Shown in pieces: positions 28,277 through 36,045 of a DNA stretch of 45,051 bases (its first letter is position 1; each line of letters opens with the position of its first letter). The translations under genes and the position numbers were made by a program. The stretch is from Myxococcales bacterium (GTDB lineage: Bacteria > Myxococcota_A > Polyangia > Haliangiales > Haliangiaceae): NCBI GenBank assembly GCA_016794525.1, contig JAEUJY010000089.1, positions 1 through 45,051 of the forward strand, given 5' to 3'. The notes beneath the pieces are model-generated. The model did no database searches. It was not told the DNA's origin and saw only the letters and a program-made list of their open reading frames with translations.

Positions 28277-28816
28277 TCACTGGGCCTTGAGCGCCAGGGC
28301 GATCGCGTGCTTCTTGGGGTTGCACGTCGACTCGGTGCACACCGCGAACTTCAGCGTGCCGGGGATCGAGTAGTCGCCGGCGCTGGCCGCGGTCAGCTTG
28401 ACGGCGAACGCCAGCTGGTTGTCGTCGAAGGCCTCGGCGTCGGCCGGCTCGAGGACCGGCTTGACCGACGTGACCCCGGCCGGCAGCTCGAGCGACAGCT
28501 TGGTCGGGTAGTCCTTGTTCATGTGGAAGCCCTTGCCGGGCCGCACGACGACGCGCGCCACAGTCTCGGCGCCGGGCGCGCCGGTCACGGCCACCGCCTC
28601 GACCTGGTACTGATCGTCGGGGCCGGTCGGCGCGGCCGGGCCCGCGCCCTCGCCGCCGCCCTTGATCGCGCCGCTCGGGCCGCCGGTCGCGCCGCGATCG
28701 CCGCCGGCGGCCACCGGCGCGGTGCCGCCCGGCGGCGAGCCGCTGGGCTTGGTCGAGTCGGCCTTCTTGCAGGCGACGACGGCGAGGAGGACGGCGGCAA
28801 CGGCGAGGCGACGCAT
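28277..28816 (-). CDS. Lipoprotein with DsbD N-terminal-like domain
   Basis: This 179-residue protein has a lipoprotein signal (LAVVAC, Cys16), then a flexible Gly/Pro/Ser-rich linker to about residue 68. The last 110 residues resemble the immunoglobulin-like alpha domain of DsbD: FHMNKDYPTKLSLELPAG, GDYSIPGTLKFAVC, and a C-x4-C pair at 160 and 165 (VCTESTCNPKK). DsbD-alpha passes reducing power to periplasmic proteins. Whether the two cysteines here are redox-active is unknown. It is separated from prkA by 28 bp, and divergent from the soluble kinase. Confidence 0.65.
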   Translation of the reverse strand: MRRLAVAAVLLAVVACKKADSTKPSGSPPGGTAPVAAGGDRGATGGPSGAIKGGGEGAGPAAPTGPDDQYQVEAVAVTGAPGAETVARVVVRPGKGFHMNKDYPTKLSLELPAGVTSVKPVLEPADAEAFDDNQLAFAVKLTAASAGDYSIPGTLKFAVCTESTCNPKKHAIALALKAQ

Positions 28817-28823
28817 GGCGCGG

Positions 28824-28829
28824 ACTATA
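28824..28829 (-). promoter_or_regulatory. -10 box TATAGT, 7 nt before the DsbD-like lipoprotein
   Basis: TATAGT matches the -10 consensus at five of six positions and ends 7 nt before the ATG at 28816. The placement strongly suggests a leaderless transcript. No -35 match is evident. Confidence 0.45.
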
Positions 28830-28931
28830 CCAGGCCGTTTCGCCGACGCCCGTAGGTGGGGGCTGGGCGTACACCGCGCGCGGGATCCGTCGATGGCGGC
28901 GCCGGATGTTTGTGCGATGGCGACGAACCGC

Positions 28932-28937
28932 TACCAT
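28932..28937 (+). promoter_or_regulatory. -10-like box TACCAT, 8 nt before the soluble kinase GTG
   Basis: TACCAT lies 8 nt before the GTG at 28946. The same hexamer and gap occur before the YbjN-like gene at 33280. It supports the GTG over longer in-frame readings. Confidence 0.4.
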
Positions 28938-28945
28938 GGCACCCG

Positions 28946-30358
<1,413 letters not shown>

Positions 30359-30384
30359 CACCATCGGCGCGACACGGAGGGCCG

Positions 30385-33207
30385 CTACTCGAGCGTCAGG
30401 TCGACGCCGCCGCGCTCGTCGCCGGGACGCAGCTCCAGCTCGAGCTGCGCGCGCAGCCCGCCCTTGGTCGCGCGCAGCGTGACCGTGCCGGTCGGCACGT
30501 CGCGCAGCCGGAACTCGCCGAGGCTGTCGGTGGTGGCGCGGGCCTCGGCGTCGGCGTCGGCGGCCAGCGTCAGCGCGACCCCGGCGACCCGATCGCCGGC
30601 GCGATCGCGGACCACGCCAGTGACCGTCGCGCCGCGCTCGAGCTCGAGCCGCAGATCGGGCGCGGTGATCTGCGCCGGCCGATCACCGGGGGGGACGGTG
30701 ACCGCGAGCGCGCGCGCGACGTAGCCCGGCGTGCGCACCGCGAGGGTCCAGGCGCCGGGCACGATCGGCGTGAGGCGGACGCGCCCGGCGGCGTCGGTGG
30801 ACAGCTCGCGGCGGGCCTTGCCCGGCCCGGTGGCGAGCACCGGCAGGCCTGGCAGGTTGGCGCCGGTGTGGTGATCGAACACGACGAGCTCGAGGCCGCC
30901 GCCCCAGCGCAGCACCACCCGCGCGGCGTCGCCGGTGGTGACCGTCGCGCGCTCGCCCGGGTAGTCGGGGTGCTCGACCCGCAGCTGGATCGGCCCGGCG
31001 GCCAGCATCGTCAACCGGAACCGTCCGCCGGGGCCGGCGACGGTCGCGCGGCCCGCGCCGGCGCCGGCGTCGATCGCGATCCGCGCGCCGACGACCGGGA
31101 GGCCGGCGGGATCCTCGACGACGCCCTCGAGCTCGGCGTCGGCGACGACCAGCGTCACGTCGTAGGGGACGTCGCTGCCGTCGGCGGGGCGCTTGACGTC
31201 GAGGACGCCGGCGAAGTCGCCGTGGCCCCAGGCCCGCGCGCTGACCGCCTGCGCGCCGGCCAGCGGCCCCGCGCGGTAGTTGCCGTCGGCGTCGGTCGCG
31301 ACCTCGACGACGCCGCGGCTGCCGATCGGCTCGGCCGGGGCGAAGCGCACGATCGCGCCGCCGACCGGCGCGCCGCGCTGATCGCTGACGCGCCCCGCGA
31401 CCATCGCGCCGCGCGGCAGCACCAGCTCGACGCCGACGACGATCTGGCCCAGCGCCAGCGTCAGCGGCGCGCCGCGACCGACCGCGAAGCCCGGCGCCTC
31501 GGCGACCGGCACGTAGCCGCCCGCCGGCAGGCCGGTCAGGCGGAAGCGGCCGTCGGCGCCGGTGGTCCAGATCGGGACGTAGGCCGGATCGACCGGCAGC
31601 GGCGCCACCGGCGTGTCGGGATCGAAGGCCGGATCGTCGGCGTCGGTCAGCATCGCGACGGTCGTCCGCGCGGCGCCGGGCGGCGGCGCGAACGGGATCG
31701 GGCCGAGCATCACGCCCAGCTCGCCGCGCGGCACGAACTGCGCGTCGGCCCCCAGCGGCGCGGCGGCCAGCGCCGGCCGCACCGCGAGGCCCAGCGCGCG
31801 CCGCAGCTGCTCGTCGGCGCCGGCGGCGCTGACCTCGAGGCCGCCGCTGCCGCGCCCGGTCGCGGTCACCACCGCGCCGGCCACCGGCGCGCCGGTGTCG
31901 TCGACGACCTTGCCCTCGACCACGCCGCCGGGGATGAGCTCGAGCGTCAGGTCCCCGCGGCCCGGCGTGAAGCTGACCGTGCCGGCGAGCAGCCAGCCCG
32001 GCGCCCACGCCGACGCGGTCCACTTGCCCGGCGGCACGCCCTCGGCGCGGAACCGCCCGTCGGCGTCGGTGCGTACGTGGCGCGGCGCCTCGTCGGCGGC
32101 GTCGGCCGACAGCGTCACCGCCGCGGCCAGCCCGGCGCCGGTCTGGCGATCGACGACGCGCCCGAGCACGATCGCCGCTGGCTCGAGCGCGAGCGTGACG
32201 TCGGCGAACGGGCCGCGCCCCAGCCGCGGCACCCGCAGCGAGCGGGCCGCGCGATCGCCGCGCCACGCCCACACGCGGTAGCTACCCTCGGGCAGCTCGT
32301 CGAACGCGAACTTCCCATCGGCGCCGGCCGTGACCTCGCGGGTGCCGTAGAGCGCGTCGCTGTCGAGCGCGACCGTCGCGCCGGCGGCCGGCTGCCCGCC
32401 GTCGGTGACCACGCCGGCCAGCGCCACGCGCCGCGCCGCGACCAGCCGCATCACGTCGGCGGGCACCGGCACGTACCGCACCTCCGACGTGAAGATCGCC
32501 GCGCCCTCCAGCGTCACCCGGTACCGCCCCGGCACCAGCCCCTCGAGCTCGACGTGCCCATCGGGCCCGGTCACCGCGACCACCGCCACCGCCGGCTCGG
32601 TCGCGCCGACCTTCACCGCCGACTCCGGCACCGCCGTCACCGCCACGTCGCCCACCGGCAGCCCCGCGCCATCCACCACCAGCGCCACCAGCGTCTCGTC
32701 GCCCGGCCCCTTCACCGGCGTCGGCAAGGTCGGCAGCGCCTGCGGCACCAGCGCCGCCCCACCCGCGTCCTTCGCCGTCGCCATCGACGGCCCCATGCCC
32801 ACGCCTCTCGGTCGCATCCGCCGCACCCCGATCACGACCACCAGCACCACCACCGCCAGCAGCACCACCAACCCGATCCACCGCCCCCGCCCCCGCCCGA
32901 TCCCCGTGCCCGTGCCCGTGCCCGTGCCCGTGCCCGTGCCCGTGCTCGTCTCCGTCCCCGTCTCCGTCCCCGACTCCGTCCCCGTCTCCGACTCCGTTCC
33001 CGACTCCGACTCCGTCTCCGATTCCGTGCCGGTCTCGGTCTCGGTCGCGGCGACGGTCTCGGTCTCGGTCGCGGTCGCGGCCACGGTCGCGGCCACGGTC
33101 GCGGTCTCCGTCGCGGTCGCGGTCGCGGCCACGGTCTCGGTCGCGGTCGCGGTCTCGGCCCCGGTCTCGGCCACGCTCTCAGTCTCCTCGTCGCGCACTC
33201 CTGCCAT
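30385..33207 (-). CDS. Membrane-anchored multi-domain carboxypeptidase-regulatory-like protein
   Basis: This 940-residue protein starts with about 100 residues of Thr/Glu/Gly/Ala repeats, then a short basic stretch (GRGRGR), one transmembrane segment (108-126) and RRMRPRG. The rest, about 800 residues, is a chain of roughly eight carboxypeptidase-regulatory-like / Ig-like beta domains. Each shows the signature G-x-V-x-D-x-x-G-x-P-V-x-G-A followed by a DGRF strand and LPxGxY (examples: VVDDTGAPVAGAVV, TGADGRFRLTGLPAGGY, VSDQRGAPVGGAIV). Such domains act as extracellular structural or adhesive modules. It is convergent with the soluble kinase, 26 bp apart. Confidence 0.8.
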   Translation of the reverse strand: MAGVRDEETESVAETGAETATATETVAATATATETATVAATVAATATETETVAATETETGTESETESESGTESETGTESGTETGTETSTGTGTGTGTGTGTGIGRGRGRWIGLVVLLAVVVLVVVIGVRRMRPRGVGMGPSMATAKDAGGAALVPQALPTLPTPVKGPGDETLVALVVDGAGLPVGDVAVTAVPESAVKVGATEPAVAVVAVTGPDGHVELEGLVPGRYRVTLEGAAIFTSEVRYVPVPADVMRLVAARRVALAGVVTDGGQPAAGATVALDSDALYGTREVTAGADGKFAFDELPEGSYRVWAWRGDRAARSLRVPRLGRGPFADVTLALEPAAIVLGRVVDRQTGAGLAAAVTLSADAADEAPRHVRTDADGRFRAEGVPPGKWTASAWAPGWLLAGTVSFTPGRGDLTLELIPGGVVEGKVVDDTGAPVAGAVVTATGRGSGGLEVSAAGADEQLRRALGLAVRPALAAAPLGADAQFVPRGELGVMLGPIPFAPPPGAARTTVAMLTDADDPAFDPDTPVAPLPVDPAYVPIWTTGADGRFRLTGLPAGGYVPVAEAPGFAVGRGAPLTLALGQIVVGVELVLPRGAMVAGRVSDQRGAPVGGAIVRFAPAEPIGSRGVVEVATDADGNYRAGPLAGAQAVSARAWGHGDFAGVLDVKRPADGSDVPYDVTLVVADAELEGVVEDPAGLPVVGARIAIDAGAGAGRATVAGPGGRFRLTMLAAGPIQLRVEHPDYPGERATVTTGDAARVVLRWGGGLELVVFDHHTGANLPGLPVLATGPGKARRELSTDAAGRVRLTPIVPGAWTLAVRTPGYVARALAVTVPPGDRPAQITAPDLRLELERGATVTGVVRDRAGDRVAGVALTLAADADAEARATTDSLGEFRLRDVPTGTVTLRATKGGLRAQLELELRPGDERGGVDLTLE
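32905..33187. repeat. Hexanucleotide tandem repeat in the N-terminal coding region
   Basis: Six perfect CGTGCC units occupy 32905-32940, with a variant CGTGCT next. Hexamer-like variants (CGTCTC, CGTCCC, GGTCTC, GGTCGC) continue to about 33187. On the minus strand they encode Gly-Thr, then Glu-Thr and Ala-Thr alternations in the N-terminal tail of the 940-residue protein. Because the unit is 6 bp, changes in copy number keep the frame. Confidence 0.85.
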
Positions 33208-33265
33208 CGCTGCCGCCTATCCTCGCATTGCCCCCGGGTCCGTGCACGCGTCGAGCAGATCGCGC

Positions 33266-33271
33266 TACCAT
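33266..33271 (+). promoter_or_regulatory. -10-like box TACCAT, 8 nt before the YbjN-like gene
   Basis: TACCAT ends 8 nt before the ATG at 33280, with the same context (CGCTACCAT) as before the soluble kinase gene. Confidence 0.4.
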
Positions 33272-33279
33272 CGCCGTCC

Positions 33280-33744
33280 ATGGCGGCTGGTCTGTTCGAT
33301 CACTCCGGTGAGATCCGCGTCACCTCGACCATCACGATGGTCGAGGACGTGCTGGTCACCCTCGGCCACTTCCTGAACGACTGCCGCGACGACGCCGCCG
33401 ACGCCATGGCCGGCTGGCGGGTGAAGCACGGCTCGGCCACCGTCGAGATCCAGCTGCTCCCCCGCGGCGCCGACACCCACCTGCGGGTCGCCTCCGGCGT
33501 GGTCCACGCCGGCGACGGCACCGATCGCGCGGCGCTGTGGCAGGAGCTGCTCAGCCGCAACGCCGACCTGTGCGGCGTGGCGTTCGCCATCCGCGGCGAC
33601 CAGGTGCTGCTGGTGGCCGAGCGCTCGACGCTCGACCTCGATCGCACCGAGGTCCACGACATGATCCAGCGGACCGCCGCGCTCGCCGACGACGTCGACG
33701 ACGATCTCGCCACCCGCTACCACGCCCACCTCGGCGTCCGCTGA
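33280..33744 (+). CDS. YbjN-like / type III chaperone-fold protein
   Basis: The ATG at 33280 gives 154 residues; the frame upstream is only an incidental opening. The pattern of alternating strands and helices (EVEDVLVTLGHFLNDC-type first helix, ADTHLRVASGVVHAG, LLSRNADLCGVAFAIRGDQVLLVAERS, LDRTEVHDMIQRTAALADDVDD) is that of YbjN/type III secretion chaperone-like folds. These small cytoplasmic proteins often bind partner proteins. No type III system is in the window, so a chaperone role is a guess from fold only. It is divergent from the 940-residue protein and convergent with the Sm-like gene. Confidence 0.65.
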   Translation: MAAGLFDHSGEIRVTSTITMVEDVLVTLGHFLNDCRDDAADAMAGWRVKHGSATVEIQLLPRGADTHLRVASGVVHAGDGTDRAALWQELLSRNADLCGVAFAIRGDQVLLVAERSTLDLDRTEVHDMIQRTAALADDVDDDLATRYHAHLGVR

Positions 33745-33781
33745 GTCGGCCTGCGGGCGCGGCCCGCGCGTCCGCCCGCGG

Positions 33782-34039
33782 CTACCGCACGTCGCGGCCG
33801 CGGGGGCCCTCGTCGACGGCGAAGCCGACACAGACGTTCGGGCAGATGGTCAACTCCTTGACCTCGCGCACGAGCTTGCCGCTGGAGCCGAACAGCTTGG
33901 CGTCGTGGATGACCACGAACTCGACGGGACCGGACGACGGCTGACACGAGGCCAGCATGCCGACGACCTTGGCGCCGGTGTCGTACTCGATCGCGATGCG
34001 ATGGCTGATCAGATCGTGGATCTTCGAGTAGTCGGGCAT
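33782..34039 (-). CDS. Small Sm-like-fold hypothetical protein
   Basis: The ATG at 34039 gives 85 residues; a longer in-frame reading overlaps the divergent phosphatase gene. The pattern helix (MPDYSKIHDLIS), then strands HRIAIEYDTG, KVVGMLASC, VEFVVIHDAKLF and a closing strand LTICPNVCVGFAV, resembles an LSm/Hfq-type barrel. In such barrels the loop after the first strand carries D-x-G and the second strand ends with a small residue. Sequence identity to Hfq is not evident, so this is a fold guess. It shares a palindromic -10 element with the phosphatase gene 27 bp away. Confidence 0.55.
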   Translation of the reverse strand: MPDYSKIHDLISHRIAIEYDTGAKVVGMLASCQPSSGPVEFVVIHDAKLFGSSGKLVREVKELTICPNVCVGFAVDEGPRGRDVR

Positions 34040-34050
34040 GGCGCGGCGAC

Positions 34051-34057
34051 GTATACC
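34051..34057. promoter_or_regulatory. Shared symmetrical -10 element GTATAC for two divergent genes
   Basis: The palindrome GTATAC at 34051-34056 gives TATACC on the plus strand, 9 nt before the ATG at 34067, and TATACG on the minus strand, 11 nt before the ATG at 34039. The whole intergenic gap is only 27 bp, so both transcripts probably start from this one element. Confidence 0.5.
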
Positions 34058-34066
34058 ACGACCGCG

Positions 34067-34702
34067 ATGGCGACTGCTCCGACCGAGCTCCTGCTGGTGC
34101 GGCACGGCGAGGCCGACTCGAACCGCGACGGCCGCTTCGGCGGCTGGAGCCCGGTGCCGCTGACCGAGCGCGGCCGGGCCCAGGCGGCGCGGGCCGCGGC
34201 CGAGCTCGTCGAGCGCCGGCCGGTCGCGGTGATCACCAGCGACATCGTCCGCGCGGTCGAGACCGCGGCGCCGATCTGCGCGGCGCTGGGCGTCACCGCG
34301 CGCCACGAGCCGGGGCTGCGCGAGCGCTCGCTGGGGGTGTTCGACGGGCTGGCCTTCGCCGAGGCCGAGGCCCGCTACCCCGACCTGTGGCGCCGGCTGA
34401 TCGCCCGCGACCCCGACGCCGTCCCCGAGGGCGGCGAGACCGCGGCGGCGGTGTTCGCGCGGGTCAGCGGCGCGATCGCCCGCATCGTCGCCGACCACGC
34501 CGGCCAGCGGGTCGTCGTCGTGACCCACGGCCTGGCGCTGTTCCACGTGTTCTCGTACGTGTGCGGGCTGGGCGTGCCGTCGCCCGACGCGCCGGTGTTC
34601 GTGCTCGTCGACAACGCCTCGATCACCCACGTCGAGCACCGCGCCGGCGATCGCTGGCGCATCGTCACGATCAACGACACCGCGCACCTGCGCGGCATGT
34701 AG
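34067..34702 (+). CDS. Histidine phosphatase (phosphoglycerate mutase-like)
   Basis: This 211-residue cytoplasmic protein has the RHGE phosphohistidine motif at 12-15 (LLLVRHGEADSN), the second substrate region PLTERGRAQA, RAVETAAPIC, the acid in LRERSLGVFDGL, and the second catalytic His in VVVVTHGLALFHVF. All catalytic residues are present. The family includes cofactor-dependent phosphoglycerate mutases and broad phosphatases. The length and the E-R-S-L-G-x-F-D-G pattern suit a phosphatase of the CobC/GpmB type. The substrate is unknown. Confidence 0.9.
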   Translation: MATAPTELLLVRHGEADSNRDGRFGGWSPVPLTERGRAQAARAAAELVERRPVAVITSDIVRAVETAAPICAALGVTARHEPGLRERSLGVFDGLAFAEAEARYPDLWRRLIARDPDAVPEGGETAAAVFARVSGAIARIVADHAGQRVVVVTHGLALFHVFSYVCGLGVPSPDAPVFVLVDNASITHVEHRAGDRWRIVTINDTAHLRGM

Positions 34703-34715
34703 CCGCGCGCCGCGC

Positions 34716-35462
34716 CTAGAGCGTCGTGTCGAGCAGCAGCTTGACGCCGGCCGACGGGATCGTCGCCTCGGCCTTGCCGGTGACGTCGCCCGGCTGCTTG
34801 CTCATCGCGTCCGAGTCCTGATCGAAGCGCGCCGACACGACGACCGAGCCGGCGAAGCCGGTCCCGCCGATCATCGCCTGGGCCTCGGTGAGCTTGAACG
34901 TCATCGGCCAGGTGCCGGAGGCGACCAGCTTGTCGACGGCGATCGGCGCGCCGACGCCCTGCCCGGTCGCGGCGTCGCGGGTGCGGACCGAGATGAAGAT
35001 CGCGGCGCCGGCGGGGATCTTGGCGCGCAGCGCCTCGGGCGCGTCGATCGTGCCGGCGAGGTACTTGTTGGGGTCCATCGGCCGCGTCGGATCCGGCGCG
35101 GGCAGCCCCATCTGGGCGACGTCGACGCCGCCACCGCCGCCACCGCCGCCGCCGATCGGCGGCGCGCCCGGCACCCCGGCGTGGGGATCGCTGCCGTCGC
35201 CGCCACCACCCAGCGGCGGCGCCCCCGGGACGCCGGCGTGAGGGTCGGCCCCCATGCCGCCGCCGATCGGCGGCGCGCCCGGCACGCCGGCGTGTGGATC
35301 GGCCGCGGCGGGGCCGCCGCCGCCGGTGCTCGGCATCGGCACCGACGAGCCGGCCGCTGGCGCCTGCCAGTCGGTGGCCGGCGGCAAGCCGTCGGGCTTC
35401 TTCTTGTCGCAGCCGCCGAGCAGCGGCACCAGGCACAGGGCGATCGTCGCGGCGCGCATCAT
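34716..35462 (-). CDS. Lipoprotein with CcmI-type C-terminal domain
   Basis: The lipobox LLGGC puts the lipid-bearing Cys at 18 of 248 residues. A Pro/Gly linker carries three copies of DPHAGVPGAPP (residues 55-106), followed by a poly-Gly run. The C-terminal 110 residues match the C-terminal domain of the cytochrome c biogenesis protein CcmI/CcmH: AIFISVRTRDAATG, APIAVDKLVASGTWPMTFKL, GSVVVSARFDQDSDAM, QPGDVTGKAEATIPSAG. In CcmI this domain binds apocytochrome. Here it hangs on a lipid anchor with no other cytochrome c maturation gene nearby, so the role may differ. Confidence 0.75.
   Translation of the reverse strand: MMRAATIALCLVPLLGGCDKKKPDGLPPATDWQAPAAGSSVPMPSTGGGGPAAADPHAGVPGAPPIGGGMGADPHAGVPGAPPLGGGGDGSDPHAGVPGAPPIGGGGGGGGGVDVAQMGLPAPDPTRPMDPNKYLAGTIDAPEALRAKIPAGAAIFISVRTRDAATGQGVGAPIAVDKLVASGTWPMTFKLTEAQAMIGGTGFAGSVVVSARFDQDSDAMSKQPGDVTGKAEATIPSAGVKLLLDTTL
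35145..35300. repeat. Tandem repeat encoding DPHAGVPGAPP
   Basis: Three units of about 54-57 bp encode DPHAGVPGAPP plus a Gly-rich spacer in the lipoprotein linker. The unit lengths are multiples of three, so copy change would not shift the frame. Confidence 0.8.
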
Positions 35463-35469
35463 CGCCGGC

Positions 35470-35475
35470 AGTCTA
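35470..35475 (-). promoter_or_regulatory. -10-like box TAGACT, 7 nt before the CcmI-domain lipoprotein
   Basis: TAGACT on the minus strand ends 7 nt before the ATG at 35462; hexamer and gap are identical to those before the TPR-PEGA gene. Confidence 0.4.
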
Positions 35476-35478
35476 GCA

Positions 35479-36045
35479 TCACAGCGCGACCAGAGCCGTC
35501 AGCGCCGCGACCGCGACCGCCGCCACCACCAGCAGGTCGAGCACGCGGCCGTAGCTCTGGAGGCGCGCCGTCCACGGCGCCCGCCGGTCGAGCTCGGCGC
35601 ACGGCAGCCCGGCGGTCACGACCGCGCGGCGCAGCGCCTCGAAGCGATCCCAGTCGCGGGCGAACAGGAACCACGCCGAGCCCCGGCGCGGCACGAACGC
35701 GATCGCGTCGCGGTACACCCGCACCGCGGTGACCCGGCGCGCCTCGAGCCGCACCACCAGCGTGCCCCAGCCCCAGCGCACACCGTCGGGGCCGACCCCG
35801 ACCCGGGCCCGCCGCACCGCCCACGCCAGCGCCGCGATCGCGACCGCGGTCACCAGCACGATCAGCCGCGCCGCGCCGTAGTCGGCCGGCGGGTGGCGGC
35901 GGGTCAGCAGCGCCGCGACCACCGCCAGCGCCACCGTCCCGACCAGGCCGCGCCACGCCAGCCGCCGCGGCCCCGGCCGCGCGACGAACCACCCGACCTG
36001 CGCCCCCGCGAGGCCCAGCCCCGGCGGGGTGTCGATCGCGGCCAC
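35479..36045 (-). CDS. Small membrane protein translationally coupled to glnD
   Basis: The GTG at 36045 shares one base with the glnD stop (TAGTG) and gives 188 residues. Two transmembrane segments (LAWRGLVGTVALAVVAALL and LIVLVTAVAIAALAWAV) are followed by a PH-like sheet (VGVGPDGVRWGWGTLVVRLE, VTAVRVYRDAIAFVPRRG, AWFLFARDWDRFEALRRAV). A third hydrophobic segment closes the C-terminus (LDLLVVAAVAVAALTALVAL). The role is unknown. It is the last gene of the acyltransferase-glnD operon. Confidence 0.6.
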   Translation of the reverse strand: MAAIDTPPGLGLAGAQVGWFVARPGPRRLAWRGLVGTVALAVVAALLTRRHPPADYGAARLIVLVTAVAIAALAWAVRRARVGVGPDGVRWGWGTLVVRLEARRVTAVRVYRDAIAFVPRRGSAWFLFARDWDRFEALRRAVVTAGLPCAELDRRAPWTARLQSYGRVLDLLVVAAVAVAALTALVAL

